NCBI GenBank assembly: GCA_017625755.1 | Contig: JAGAKG010000001.1 | Location: 1 to 60,179, forward strand | DNA: 60,179 nucleotides | Source of the DNA: Clostridia bacterium | GTDB taxonomy: Bacteria > Bacillota > Clostridia > Oscillospirales > CAG-272 | Reading direction: 5' to 3' | Shown here: piece by piece, positions 32,179 through 40,236 of the stretch | Numbering within the stretch: the stretch's first letter is position 1 | Layout: every line of letters starts with the position of its first letter | Translations under genes and position numbers: made by a program | Notes under the pieces: model-generated | The model's database searches: none | The model's input: the letters and a program-made list of their open reading frames with translations, nothing else | Told to the model about the DNA's origin: nothing

Positions 32179-34770
32179 TTATTTTAACCTTTTCTGCAAG
32201 CCAAAAAGGAAGCTCATTGCCTCATACGGCGAGAGCGTGTTGATATCGACCGCCTTCAGCTCCTCTATGACCTGCTCGTTTATGCAGTCGTCAAAGCTGA
32301 TGAGCGTATCGTCTCTCTCCTCCTCGGGCTTTGCGTCCGATGCAGACACCGCTCTCGCGGTCGCCTCGACAGATGCGAGCACCTCCTTGGCTCTCTTTAT
32401 GACCTCGTTCGGAAGACCCGCGAGCTTAGCTACCTCTATTCCGTAGCTATCGTCGGTCGAGCCTCTGATTATCTTGCGAAGGAAGGTTATATTATCTCCG
32501 CGCTTCTTTGCGGCGATGTTATAATTAACCACTCCGTCTATCTCGCCCTCAAGCGAGGTAAGCTCGTGATAGTGCGTCGCAAAGAGGGTCTTTGCGCCTA
32601 TCTTGCGGCTTGCCGTGTATTCTACTATCGCCCTAGCTATACTCATTCCGTCAAAGGTAGATGTTCCTCTGCCCACCTCGTCGTAAATGATAAGGCTTCG
32701 CTTGGTTGCGTTTCTGAGTATATACGCGACCTCGTTCATCTCAAGCATAAAGGTCGACTGCCCCGAAGCCAAGTCGTCAGACGCGCCCACGCGTGTGAAC
32801 AGCTTGTCTATAACGCCTATTCTCGCCTCAGCCGCGGGAACATAAGAGCCCACCTGAGCCATAAGCGCGATTATCGCTACCTGACGCATATATGTGGATT
32901 TACCCGCCATATTAGGTCCCGTGATAAGCATAACTCGGTTATTCGCCGTGTCAAGCTCGGCGTCGTTCGGGACGAAATATGTATCCTTCACGAACTGCTC
33001 GACAACGGGGTGTCTGCCGTCCTTGATGTAGATAACATCGCTCTCGTCCACCTCTGGACATACATATTTGTTTCTGACCGCAACATTGGCAAGGCTCAGA
33101 TAAACATCTATCTGCGCCATATCCGCCGCGGTCTTTCTTATTCTGAAATTATTCTCGGCAACAAATTCTCTTATCTCGCAGAAAAGCTCGTATTCAAGCG
33201 CGCATACCTTGTCTGCCGCGCCGAGGATTCTCGCCTCCATATCCTTAAGCTCCTGCGTGATATATCTCTCGCCGTTCGTCAAGGTCTGTTTTCTTATGTA
33301 TCTGTCGGGGACCTGGTCAACAAAGGAGCGGGATACCTCGATATAGTATCCAAACACCTTGTTATAGCCGATTTTGAGAGTTTTTATGCCCGTTGCTTCC
33401 CTCTCCTCGGCGGCTATCTTTTCAAGCCAGCTCTTTCCGTCGTTCATAATTGAGCGCAGCTCGTCGACATCTCGGCTGTATCCCTCGGCGATAATTCCGC
33501 CCTCGCGAACCGAAAAAGGCGGTTCCTCTGCGATTGCGGTATTTATCTTCTCATAGATATCCTCAAGCGTATCGAGATTTTTATATATCTCGGAAAGCTC
33601 GTCGCTCCTGCAAGCAGAGAGTCTTTCGCGAAGCTCGGGCAGTATTGATATCGTCGAAGCTATCGCGCGCAGGTCTCTGCCGTTTGCGCTTCCGTAGACC
33701 ACCTTGGTCATAAGGCGTTCAAGGTCAAGCACACCGTCAAGAAGCACCGAAAGCTCCTCGCGGAGCATATAGTCCTCGGCAAATTCCCCGACCGCCCTCT
33801 GACGCGCCGCAATACGCGAGGTGTTGAGCAGAGGATGCTCTATCCACTGGCGCAGAAGTCTCGCGCCCGCCGCAGTTCTCGTTCTGTCAAGCACCCAAAG
33901 GAGTGAGCCTCGCTTATCCTTGTTTCGCATAGTCTGAGTTATTTCAAGATTTCTGCGGGTGTTGATATCCATTTCAAGATACTGACCGTTGGTGTATATG
34001 TTAAGCTCCTTGATATAGGAAATATCGCTTTTCTGAGTATCGTCAACATAGGAAAGAAGCGCGCCGAGTGAGCATATGAGCGCCCTGTCGGAGAGCGTGT
34101 CGTTATGAATGGTCTCGGAGAACTGCTCCTTTACTCTCGCCTTAGCGTCGTCATAGGAATATCTCGCGCTCTGCCTGTCGCCGAGCATTGCCGAAAGTCT
34201 GTCACGGATAAGCGTTTCCGCCTCTCCGAGAGCAGACGCCGACACATTTGTGATCACCTCGCGCGGCTGGTATGTGCCAAGCTCGTTGCAAAGACGGTTT
34301 ATCATTTCATCTCCGTAAAACGAGGTGGCATATATCTGTGCCGTCGATATATCGGCAAAGCTGAGTCCGCACTCATAATCGTTGATATATACCGAGCAGA
34401 GATAGTTGTTCTTCGTCTCGGTGAGCAGGTCTGTCTCGATAAGCGTTCCCGGAGTGATGACCCTGATAACCTCACGCTTCACAAGTCCCTTGGCAAGCGC
34501 GGGGGCCTCGGTCTGCTCGCATATAGCGACCTTATATCCCTTCTCTATAAGAGTTCCGATATACTTCTCTGCGCTGTGGAACGGAACGCCGCACATAGGC
34601 GCTCTCTCTTCCTCGCCGCAATCTCTGCCCGTGAGAGTCAGCTCAAGCACACGGGACGCTAGAATGGCGTCGTCAAAGAACATCTCGTAGAAGTCTCCGA
34701 GACGGTAGAACAGCAAATAATCCTTATATTGATTTTTTATCTCAAAATACTGCTCCATCATTGGAGTCAT
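32179..34770 (-). CDS. mutS: DNA mismatch repair protein MutS
   Basis: An 863-residue MutS. Mismatch recognition motif GDFYEMF near residue 27, Walker A GPNMAGKST near 612, Walker B IIYDEVGRGTSTFDG near 690, FATHYHE after it. The length fits MutS1. GGAGG lies upstream of ATG 34770. It forms the usual Bacillota series miaB-ylbF-mutS-mutL. Confidence 0.96.
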   Translation of the reverse strand: MTPMMEQYFEIKNQYKDYLLFYRLGDFYEMFFDDAILASRVLELTLTGRDCGEEERAPMCGVPFHSAEKYIGTLIEKGYKVAICEQTEAPALAKGLVKREVIRVITPGTLIETDLLTETKNNYLCSVYINDYECGLSFADISTAQIYATSFYGDEMINRLCNELGTYQPREVITNVSASALGEAETLIRDRLSAMLGDRQSARYSYDDAKARVKEQFSETIHNDTLSDRALICSLGALLSYVDDTQKSDISYIKELNIYTNGQYLEMDINTRRNLEITQTMRNKDKRGSLLWVLDRTRTAAGARLLRQWIEHPLLNTSRIAARQRAVGEFAEDYMLREELSVLLDGVLDLERLMTKVVYGSANGRDLRAIASTISILPELRERLSACRSDELSEIYKNLDTLEDIYEKINTAIAEEPPFSVREGGIIAEGYSRDVDELRSIMNDGKSWLEKIAAEEREATGIKTLKIGYNKVFGYYIEVSRSFVDQVPDRYIRKQTLTNGERYITQELKDMEARILGAADKVCALEYELFCEIREFVAENNFRIRKTAADMAQIDVYLSLANVAVRNKYVCPEVDESDVIYIKDGRHPVVEQFVKDTYFVPNDAELDTANNRVMLITGPNMAGKSTYMRQVAIIALMAQVGSYVPAAEARIGVIDKLFTRVGASDDLASGQSTFMLEMNEVAYILRNATKRSLIIYDEVGRGTSTFDGMSIARAIVEYTASRKIGAKTLFATHYHELTSLEGEIDGVVNYNIAAKKRGDNITFLRKIIRGSTDDSYGIEVAKLAGLPNEVIKRAKEVLASVEATARAVSASDAKPEEERDDTLISFDDCINEQVIEELKAVDINTLSPYEAMSFLFGLQKRLK

Positions 34771-34934
34771 AGCAAATCTCCTCCGCAGTGCCGTGGCACT
34801 CTTTCAATAAAATTTGTTATAGGCTTTCCCCGCCGAAATCTCAATCCCTGCGGAATTGTCTCGTCAACGCGAGGTTCGACTCAGATGACACCCTCTGGGT
34901 GTCGCGGCGAGTGAAATCAAATTATCCGCCGTTA

Positions 34935-35321
34935 TCAGTGGCAGCCGCCGCAGGTCGAGCAATTATGAGTGCAAGCCGAGGGCTGCTCTCCCGTGATATT
35001 GGCGGTTATAGTTGCGTTTACGGAATTCATAAGCTCGTTGACCTCTGCCTGTACCTCGTTGAGTCTGATAAATACGGGGTTCTCGGTTATCTCGCGGTAA
35101 AGCTCGTCTATTCTGTTCTGAATTATGTCGATAAAGGAGGTATCTCTTTCGGGCTTTGTTATCTCGCCCTGAAGTGCCGTCTGCTGTACCTCATATTCAA
35201 GAAGCTTCTTCTGAAGCTCGGCATCAGATGTGTAGGCGTTCTTCGCCTCCTCAAGTCTCTTGAGTCTTTCGTCCTCCTTGAGCGCTTTTCCGAGCGCTGC
35301 TGCAAGTTCCATAATTTCCAT
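34935..35321 (-). CDS. YlbF/YmcA family protein with cysteine-rich tail
   Basis: A 128-residue helical YlbF/YmcA-type protein (ELAAALGKALKEDERLKRLEEA at the start, helix-rich throughout) with a C-terminal C-x4-C-x2-C-x2-C-H tail (CTHNCSTCGGCH). In Bacillus the YmcA gene lies next to miaB (ymcB) and upstream of mutS, the same order as here. Bacillus YlbF, YmcA and YaaT form a complex that binds iron-sulfur clusters and affects RNase Y and development; the Cys tail suggests a cluster here too (inference). It lies 25 bases after miaB. The 164 bases to mutS hold only a small GACACCC/GGGTGTC hairpin. Confidence 0.82.
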   Translation of the reverse strand: MEIMELAAALGKALKEDERLKRLEEAKNAYTSDAELQKKLLEYEVQQTALQGEITKPERDTSFIDIIQNRIDELYREITENPVFIRLNEVQAEVNELMNSVNATITANITGEQPSACTHNCSTCGGCH

Positions 35322-35346
35322 TTTTTCTTTATCCTTTCAATTCTTT

Positions 35347-36777
35347 TTATCTTATTATTTTTCCGTAAAGTGCGAAAGTATCCGCCCTTTCGATATATAC
35401 ATTCAAAAATTCTCCTGAGTCGGTATCCTCTCCGTCAAAGAAAACTATCTTGTTCCCCTCCGTCCTTCCGCTGAACACCTCGGAATTGTTCTTGCTTCGT
35501 CCGTCGCAAAGCACTCGGAGCGTCCTGCCCTCAAGCGGCTTGTTTTTCTCAAGCGAGATGGCGTTCTGCGTTGCGAGAAGTCTCTCAAATCTCGCGCTCT
35601 TAACGGCGTCGGGAATCTGCTCCTCGCACTCAGCCGCGGGTGTTCCCTTTCTCGGCGAGTAGATAAAGGAGTATATCATATCGAATTTTGCGCGCTCGAG
35701 AGCCGAAAGTGTATCCTCAAAATCCGATTCGCTCTCGCCCGGAAATCCGACCATTATATCAGAGGTTATGACCGCGTCGGGCATTTTTTCTCTTATATAA
35801 CCGACCGTCGAGATATATTTTTCAAAGGTATATCGGCGGTTCATCTCACGAAGCACCTTGTCACTTCCCGCCTGCATAGGCAGATGAAAATGCCTCGCTA
35901 TGTGCTTCCCGCGCGACATAACATCAATCAGCTTATGCGTCGCGTCCTTCGGGTGGCTCGTCATAAAGTGGAGCATATAATCTCCCTCTATCGTATCGAG
36001 CTGCTCTAGCAGGTCGGCGAAATCGTAATCATAGCCGCTGTCCTTGCCGTAGGAATTCACATTCTGTCCGAGCAGGGTTATGTCCTTATATCCGTTCGCA
36101 ACAAGCTCGGCTACCTCGGCGTATACCGCCTCACGCGTGCGGCTTCTCTCTCGCCCTCTGACATAAGGCACTATGCAGTAGGAGCAGAAATTGTTGCAGC
36201 CGTACATAACCGACACCCAAGCTCTCACTCCGTCGCCTCTCTTTATCGGAACGCCCTCGGCAACGAGATACTCGCTCTCCTCGGGGCAATATATTCTCCG
36301 TCCTCGCTCGATCCGCTCGGCAATAAGCTGAGGCAGGCGGTGGATAGAGGATGTTCCGAAAACGAAATCGACATAGGGATAGCTATGCTTTATCTCGTTC
36401 ACGCGATGCTCCTGCGTGACCATACAGCCGCATACGGCGATTATAAGCTCGGGATTTTTGTTTTTGAGGTGCTTATACTGCCCTATAACAGAGAGAGCCT
36501 TCTGCTCGGCGTGCTCGCGAATCGCGCAGGTGTTTACAACGATAAGCGACGCCTCAGCGGGCGCGCTTGTGACCTCATATCCCATAGCCTCTGCCATTCC
36601 CGCAATCTTCTCGCTGTCCGCCTCGTTTTGCTGACAGCCGAAGGTCATCACGAAAGCCCGCTTACGCGCTCCGTGGGATTCTGCATATTTATCATTTTCT
36701 TTTTTTATTTTTTCGATATATTCATACTGTCGCCGCATCTCGTCGGGCGGCAATATGTTATTTTTCTTTTCTGCCAA
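35347..36777 (-). CDS. miaB: tRNA-2-methylthio-N6-dimethylallyladenosine synthase
   Basis: A 476-residue radical SAM methylthiotransferase. N-terminal UPF0004 cysteines in TFGCQQNEADS, NTCAIREHA and VCGCMV hold one cluster; the radical SAM cluster is in YGCNNFCSYCIVPYVRGRERSR (C-x3-C-x2-C). A TRAM domain lies at the C-terminus (about 405-476). It methylthiolates A37 of tRNAs. The start is taken as TTG 36777 (AEKKNNILPPDE follows), 10 bases after AAGGAG; a longer frame to 36828 would include the ribosome binding site. A perfect promoter lies upstream. Confidence 0.93.
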   Translation of the reverse strand: MAEKKNNILPPDEMRRQYEYIEKIKKENDKYAESHGARKRAFVMTFGCQQNEADSEKIAGMAEAMGYEVTSAPAEASLIVVNTCAIREHAEQKALSVIGQYKHLKNKNPELIIAVCGCMVTQEHRVNEIKHSYPYVDFVFGTSSIHRLPQLIAERIERGRRIYCPEESEYLVAEGVPIKRGDGVRAWVSVMYGCNNFCSYCIVPYVRGRERSRTREAVYAEVAELVANGYKDITLLGQNVNSYGKDSGYDYDFADLLEQLDTIEGDYMLHFMTSHPKDATHKLIDVMSRGKHIARHFHLPMQAGSDKVLREMNRRYTFEKYISTVGYIREKMPDAVITSDIMVGFPGESESDFEDTLSALERAKFDMIYSFIYSPRKGTPAAECEEQIPDAVKSARFERLLATQNAISLEKNKPLEGRTLRVLCDGRSKNNSEVFSGRTEGNKIVFFDGEDTDSGEFLNVYIERADTFALYGKIIR

Positions 36778-36842
36778 AATAAGGTTTCTCCTTTCGTCGG
36801 CTCGCCGAAAAGCGCCGAAAGCCGACAAAATCTCAATATATT

Positions 36843-36871
36843 ATTATAATACAAATACACAATTTTGTCAA
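36843..36871 (-). promoter_or_regulatory. Perfect-consensus promoter of the miaB-ylbF-mutS-mutL operon
   Basis: TTGACA (36871-36866), 17 bases, TATAAT (36848-36843). A leader of about 60 bases to the start codon holds a hairpin with 7-base arms, GTCGGCT / AGCCGAC, near 36800-36830. Confidence 0.85.
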
Positions 36872-36904
36872 GTTTTAATATCGCGTCGTCGAAAGATTTT
36901 TAAA

Positions 36905-36985
36905 ACAATTTTCACCTCGTTCTCGCGAAGCGAAGAATCTCATCAAGGAGCGTAGCGGAGTAGAATGATAACGCGGGGTAGGATA
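36905..36985. repeat. GC-rich intergenic repeat fragment
   Basis: Phrase CGAAGCGAAGAATCTCATC followed by GAGCGTAGCGGAGTAGAATG, of the dispersed GC-rich type also seen near 24195-24300 and 34850-34910. The region 36872-37061 otherwise holds no gene; there is a small GTCGG/CCGAC hairpin at 37022-37036. Confidence 0.4.
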
Positions 36986-37061
36986 CAAATGAACGAAAAC
37001 TTTTAATCAAACCCGATAGGGGTCGGCGTCCCGACTGTCTTTGAACAAAAAGTCAAGCAAG

Positions 37062-37090
37062 ACAAAACGGCTACCGAAATCGGTAGCCGT
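37062..37090 (-). terminator. Terminator of the sfp-fumC-PHP operon
   Basis: On the minus strand ACGGCTACCG / CGGTAGCCGT forms a 10-bp stem with a 3- to 4-base loop, followed by TTTTGTCTTG. It lies 21 bases after the stop at 37111. Confidence 0.85.
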
Positions 37091-37110
37091 GACTTGATTT
37101 ATTCAAAGCT

Positions 37111-37821
37111 TCAATATCCGTAAGGAAAGACTATGCTTCCCGCGATGTCAAAGAGGTAATCGTGAGATTTGAGTATCTCGGCGATGTCGTAGGAGGTTTC
37201 GGGCTTTTTCTTCGAGCGCATCATACAAAGTCCGTGGTCACCGGGGTCGTGGTAGTCGGTTCCGCCGCTCACCGTCAAGCGATTATCTCTCGCGTATCTT
37301 GCCGCGACCGCAACCTTTGAATTATGCACGGGGTGGCAATTGAAGGTCTCGACGCCGTCTATCGAATCGAGCGGAGCGAGCACCATATTCTTTCGGAATG
37401 GGTGAGCCTGAAGAATGATGTTTTTATCGTTTTTAAATCCGCGGTAAAATTCGGAAATTCCCTTGTCTATATACGAAATTATCTTTTCGATATCCGACGG
37501 CTCAACTCCGTAAACAAGATAGTCGTTATCGTTCTCGCAAAAACGAACCTCGACTCCGAGTATGACATGAACGCCAAAGCGCTTCCCTGTCTCGAGCGCT
37601 CTGTAATAATCGCTCAGATATTCCTCAACGCGTGTATCCGCGCTCTTTGCAAGCCAATCGGGGTTGAGGTGGTTTGTGACCACAACACAGTCGGCTCCCG
37701 CCTCGGAATATCTCTCGACCATCTCCTCGGGAGATATCTTTCCGCAACGGCTCACGGGGCTTGTGTGCGCGTGAAGCTCGGTTCTGAATTTATATTCGTT
37801 CAAAATATTCGTTATATCCAT
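37111..37821 (-). CDS. PHP-domain metal-dependent phosphoesterase
   Basis: A 236-residue PHP-domain protein: ELHAHTSPVS (motif I H-x-H), VVVTNHLNP (motif II), GVEVRF (motif III), LQAHPFR and SGGTDYHDPGDHG (motif IV). All metal ligands appear present, so it should be an active phosphoesterase of unknown substrate. The start is ATG 37821 with AAGGAG 8 bases upstream. It follows fumC by 31 bases. Confidence 0.88.
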   Translation of the reverse strand: MDITNILNEYKFRTELHAHTSPVSRCGKISPEEMVERYSEAGADCVVVTNHLNPDWLAKSADTRVEEYLSDYYRALETGKRFGVHVILGVEVRFCENDNDYLVYGVEPSDIEKIISYIDKGISEFYRGFKNDKNIILQAHPFRKNMVLAPLDSIDGVETFNCHPVHNSKVAVAARYARDNRLTVSGGTDYHDPGDHGLCMMRSKKKPETSYDIAEILKSHDYLFDIAGSIVFPYGY

Positions 37822-37852
37822 TTTGCTTTCTCCTTTTTTCAAATCCCTTTGC

Positions 37853-39229
37853 TCAGACCATTTCCTCGGGCTTGAATATCTCGTCAAATTTCTCGGCGTC
37901 AAGGTAGCCGAGACGCAGGCAAGCCTCTCTGAGGCTTATATTGTTTTCGTATGCGAATTTCGCCGTTTTTGCCGCGTTTTCGTATCCTATATAGGGATTA
38001 AGCGCGGTCACGAGCATAAGAGAGTTATTAAGATTATAACTCATTTTTTCTCTGTCTGCCACGATACCGCATACGCATCTTTCGCAAAACGAGCTTATCG
38101 AATCGGCGAGAAGTCTTACCGACTGCAAAAAATTATACGCGCATACGGGCATAAATACATTCAGCTCAAAATTGCCCTGCGACGCCGCCATTCCGACAGC
38201 GACATCATTTCCCATAACCTGCACAGCGACCATCGTAACCGCCTCGCACTGGGTGGGATTGACCTTCCCCGGCATAATCGACGAGCCGGGCTCGTTCTCG
38301 GGAATGTGTATCTCACCAAGACCGTTTCGGGGGCCCGACGCGAGCCAGCGAATATCATTGGCTATCTTCATCATATCCGCCGCGAGCGCTTTGAGCGCAC
38401 CGTGAGCGAAAACAAGCTCGTCTCGCGAGGTCAGGGCGTGGAATTTATTCTCTGCTGTGACAAAGGGCTTACCCGTAATCGCGGAAATCTCTTTTGCTAC
38501 CGCAGTATCAAAGCCCTCAGGGGCGTTAAGTCCCGTTCCGACGGCAGTTCCGCCGAGCGCAAGTCCGTAAAGCTCGGCTGCCGACGCGGCTATCATTTTT
38601 CTGTCGCGTTCAATAGATGCGCGCCAGCCCGATATCTCCTGCGAGAATTTTATCGGTGTTGCGTCCTGAAGGTGAGTTCTTCCGCTCTTGACTACTCCCT
38701 CGTTCTCTGCCTCAAGCTTCAAAAAGGCAGCTATCAGTTTATCAAGCGCGGGCAGAAGTCGGTCCTCTATCGAAAGCACCGCACTTATATGCATAGCCGT
38801 CGGAAATGTGTCGTTTGAGGACTGTGACATATTTATATCGTCATTAGGGTGAAGCAGACGCTTGCCCGCAAGCTCGTTTGCCCTGTTTGCTATAACCTCG
38901 TTTGCGTTCATATTCGACTGCGTTCCCGAGCCAGTCTGCCATACTACAAGCGGAAAATGCTCCCCGAGCTTGCCGTCGATTATCTCCTCGCAAGCCGCCG
39001 ATATCAAGGAGAGCTTCTCCTCTGTCATTCGTTCGGGCAAAAGAGAGGCGTTCGCTCTTGCCGCCGCAAGCTTGAGTATTCCAAAGGCGTGAATTATCTC
39101 GCGCGGCATAGTCTCCTCGCCGACGCCTATTCTGAAATTATTTCTGCTTCGCTCTGTCTGCGCGCCCCAGTATTTATCCGCTTCGACGCTTACCTCGCCC
39201 ATAGAGTCATGCTCTGTCCGAAATTTCAT
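37853..39229 (-). CDS. fumC: Class II fumarate hydratase
   Basis: A 458-residue class II fumarase: SSNDTFPTAMHIS near 138, GRTHLQDATP near 186, and the superfamily signature GSSIMPGKVNPTQ near 317. It interconverts fumarate and malate. The length fits FumC and not aspartase or argininosuccinate lyase. Its start overlaps the end of the Sfp-type gene by 23 bases, indicating translational coupling. Confidence 0.94.
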   Translation of the reverse strand: MKFRTEHDSMGEVSVEADKYWGAQTERSRNNFRIGVGEETMPREIIHAFGILKLAAARANASLLPERMTEEKLSLISAACEEIIDGKLGEHFPLVVWQTGSGTQSNMNANEVIANRANELAGKRLLHPNDDINMSQSSNDTFPTAMHISAVLSIEDRLLPALDKLIAAFLKLEAENEGVVKSGRTHLQDATPIKFSQEISGWRASIERDRKMIAASAAELYGLALGGTAVGTGLNAPEGFDTAVAKEISAITGKPFVTAENKFHALTSRDELVFAHGALKALAADMMKIANDIRWLASGPRNGLGEIHIPENEPGSSIMPGKVNPTQCEAVTMVAVQVMGNDVAVGMAASQGNFELNVFMPVCAYNFLQSVRLLADSISSFCERCVCGIVADREKMSYNLNNSLMLVTALNPYIGYENAAKTAKFAYENNISLREACLRLGYLDAEKFDEIFKPEEMV

Positions 39230-39896
39230 AAACCTCTATATCTCCGTTAGAATTTATTTTTATATGCTCATCGTGTGAGGTACACAGGGTCATTATATAG
39301 TCATTCCCCGCATACCGCACGGCAAATCGCACAAATTGCACCTCTCGGCTCTCACTCAACTCAAATGTATCCGCTCCCGAGAGCGCCGCGCTAAGTCCGC
39401 GTCCGACAAATTTCGCATAGGCTTCCTTTGCCGTCCACACAAGAAAAAAAGCCTTTGCCGAATATTCCTCGGCTTCAAGAAACGCCCTCTCTCGCTCCCC
39501 GAAGAAGCGTTGCGTTATCTTTTTTATATCCCGCCCGTCTGCTATTTTTTCGATATCTATTCCCACCGAATTCGAGCCGTCGAACGACAGTGCCGCTGTA
39601 GCAAGCTGCGCGGAGTGAGAGATGTTGAAACGCAGATTCTCACACTCGGGGAAATAGGGCTTTCCGAATTCGTCACGCGCAATCAAAATGCGCTCACCCG
39701 CGCCGACGAGCGCGTCTGTCAGGCATTTGAGCGCACAGAGTCCGCACAACGACAGCTCCCTTGCGCTCCCGTTGCTCATTCGCTCTATTCTCTCCCTCTC
39801 ACCCTCACCAAAGGTATAATCGAGGTCGCGCAACACATATTCGCTTTTTCCGTCAACACCGATATCAAGTACCGATAAAAGGCACACCTCTGTCAT
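39207..39896 (-). CDS. Sfp-type 4'-phosphopantetheinyl transferase
   Basis: A 229-residue protein with the Sfp-type motifs FNISHSAQ (about 125), VGIDIEKI (about 146, Mg ligands D-x-E) and FFLVWTAKEAYAKFVGRGL (about 187). It moves the phosphopantetheine arm of CoA onto a carrier protein. No carrier or polyketide/peptide synthase gene is nearby, so it could serve fatty-acid ACP or a distant cluster. The start is ATG 39896 with GGAGG 5 bases upstream, not the longer frame to 39917. Confidence 0.88.
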   Translation of the reverse strand: MTEVCLLSVLDIGVDGKSEYVLRDLDYTFGEGERERIERMSNGSARELSLCGLCALKCLTDALVGAGERILIARDEFGKPYFPECENLRFNISHSAQLATAALSFDGSNSVGIDIEKIADGRDIKKITQRFFGERERAFLEAEEYSAKAFFLVWTAKEAYAKFVGRGLSAALSGADTFELSESREVQFVRFAVRYAGNDYIMTLCTSHDEHIKINSNGDIEVYEISDRA

Positions 39897-39926
39897 ACTG
39901 CCTCCGAGAAAAATCAATTACGATAT

Positions 39927-39955
39927 ATTATACATCATTCCGAGATTTTTTTCAA
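39927..39955 (-). promoter_or_regulatory. Promoter of the sfp-fumC-PHP operon
   Basis: TTGAAA (39955-39950), 17 bases, TATAAT (39932-39927) on the minus strand, 31 bases before ATG 39896. Confidence 0.82.
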
Positions 39956-39995
39956 TAATATACAGAAATATTTCTGAAATATAATACCGAAAAAG

Positions 39996-40216
39996 GGGCT
40001 GTCGCATTTAGATGCAGAAGTCGTGGTTTGGCTCTCGTCGGCGTACAAAGGTACGCCAGAGAGCCAAAACGCGGCTAAAAAATACACATAAAAATCGAAA
40101 TTCCTAAGAATTTCTACCTAAAAACCGCTCCCACCATCGAATTTCTAACGGTGAGAGCGGTATCTTTACTTTTTATTTATTCGTGTATTTTTGTTATGCG
40201 CTAAATGCGACAGCCC
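39996..40216. mobile_element. MITE-like inverted-repeat element, copy A (221 bp)
   Basis: Perfect 16-base terminal inverted repeats GGGCTGTCGCATTTAG / CTAAATGCGACAGCCC. Inside are a hairpin GGCGTAC / GTACGCC, the phrase AAATACACATAAAAATCGAAA and an ACCGCTC..CACC / GGTG..GAGCGGT hairpin. It holds no open reading frame. One arm (40080-40216) matches copy C almost base for base in the opposite orientation; the GGCGTAC segment matches copy B. It ends 20 bases after the stop of the first metallo-hydrolase gene (40237). No clear target-site duplication was found. Confidence 0.85.
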
Positions 40217-40236
40217 ATTTAAAAATCTTGATTTTA

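Noticed and set aside
39996..40216. Copy A as a plain terminator region
   Set aside because: It shares its ends and internal sequence with copy C (and its internal plan with B) elsewhere, so it is a dispersed element, although its hairpins may also end transcripts.
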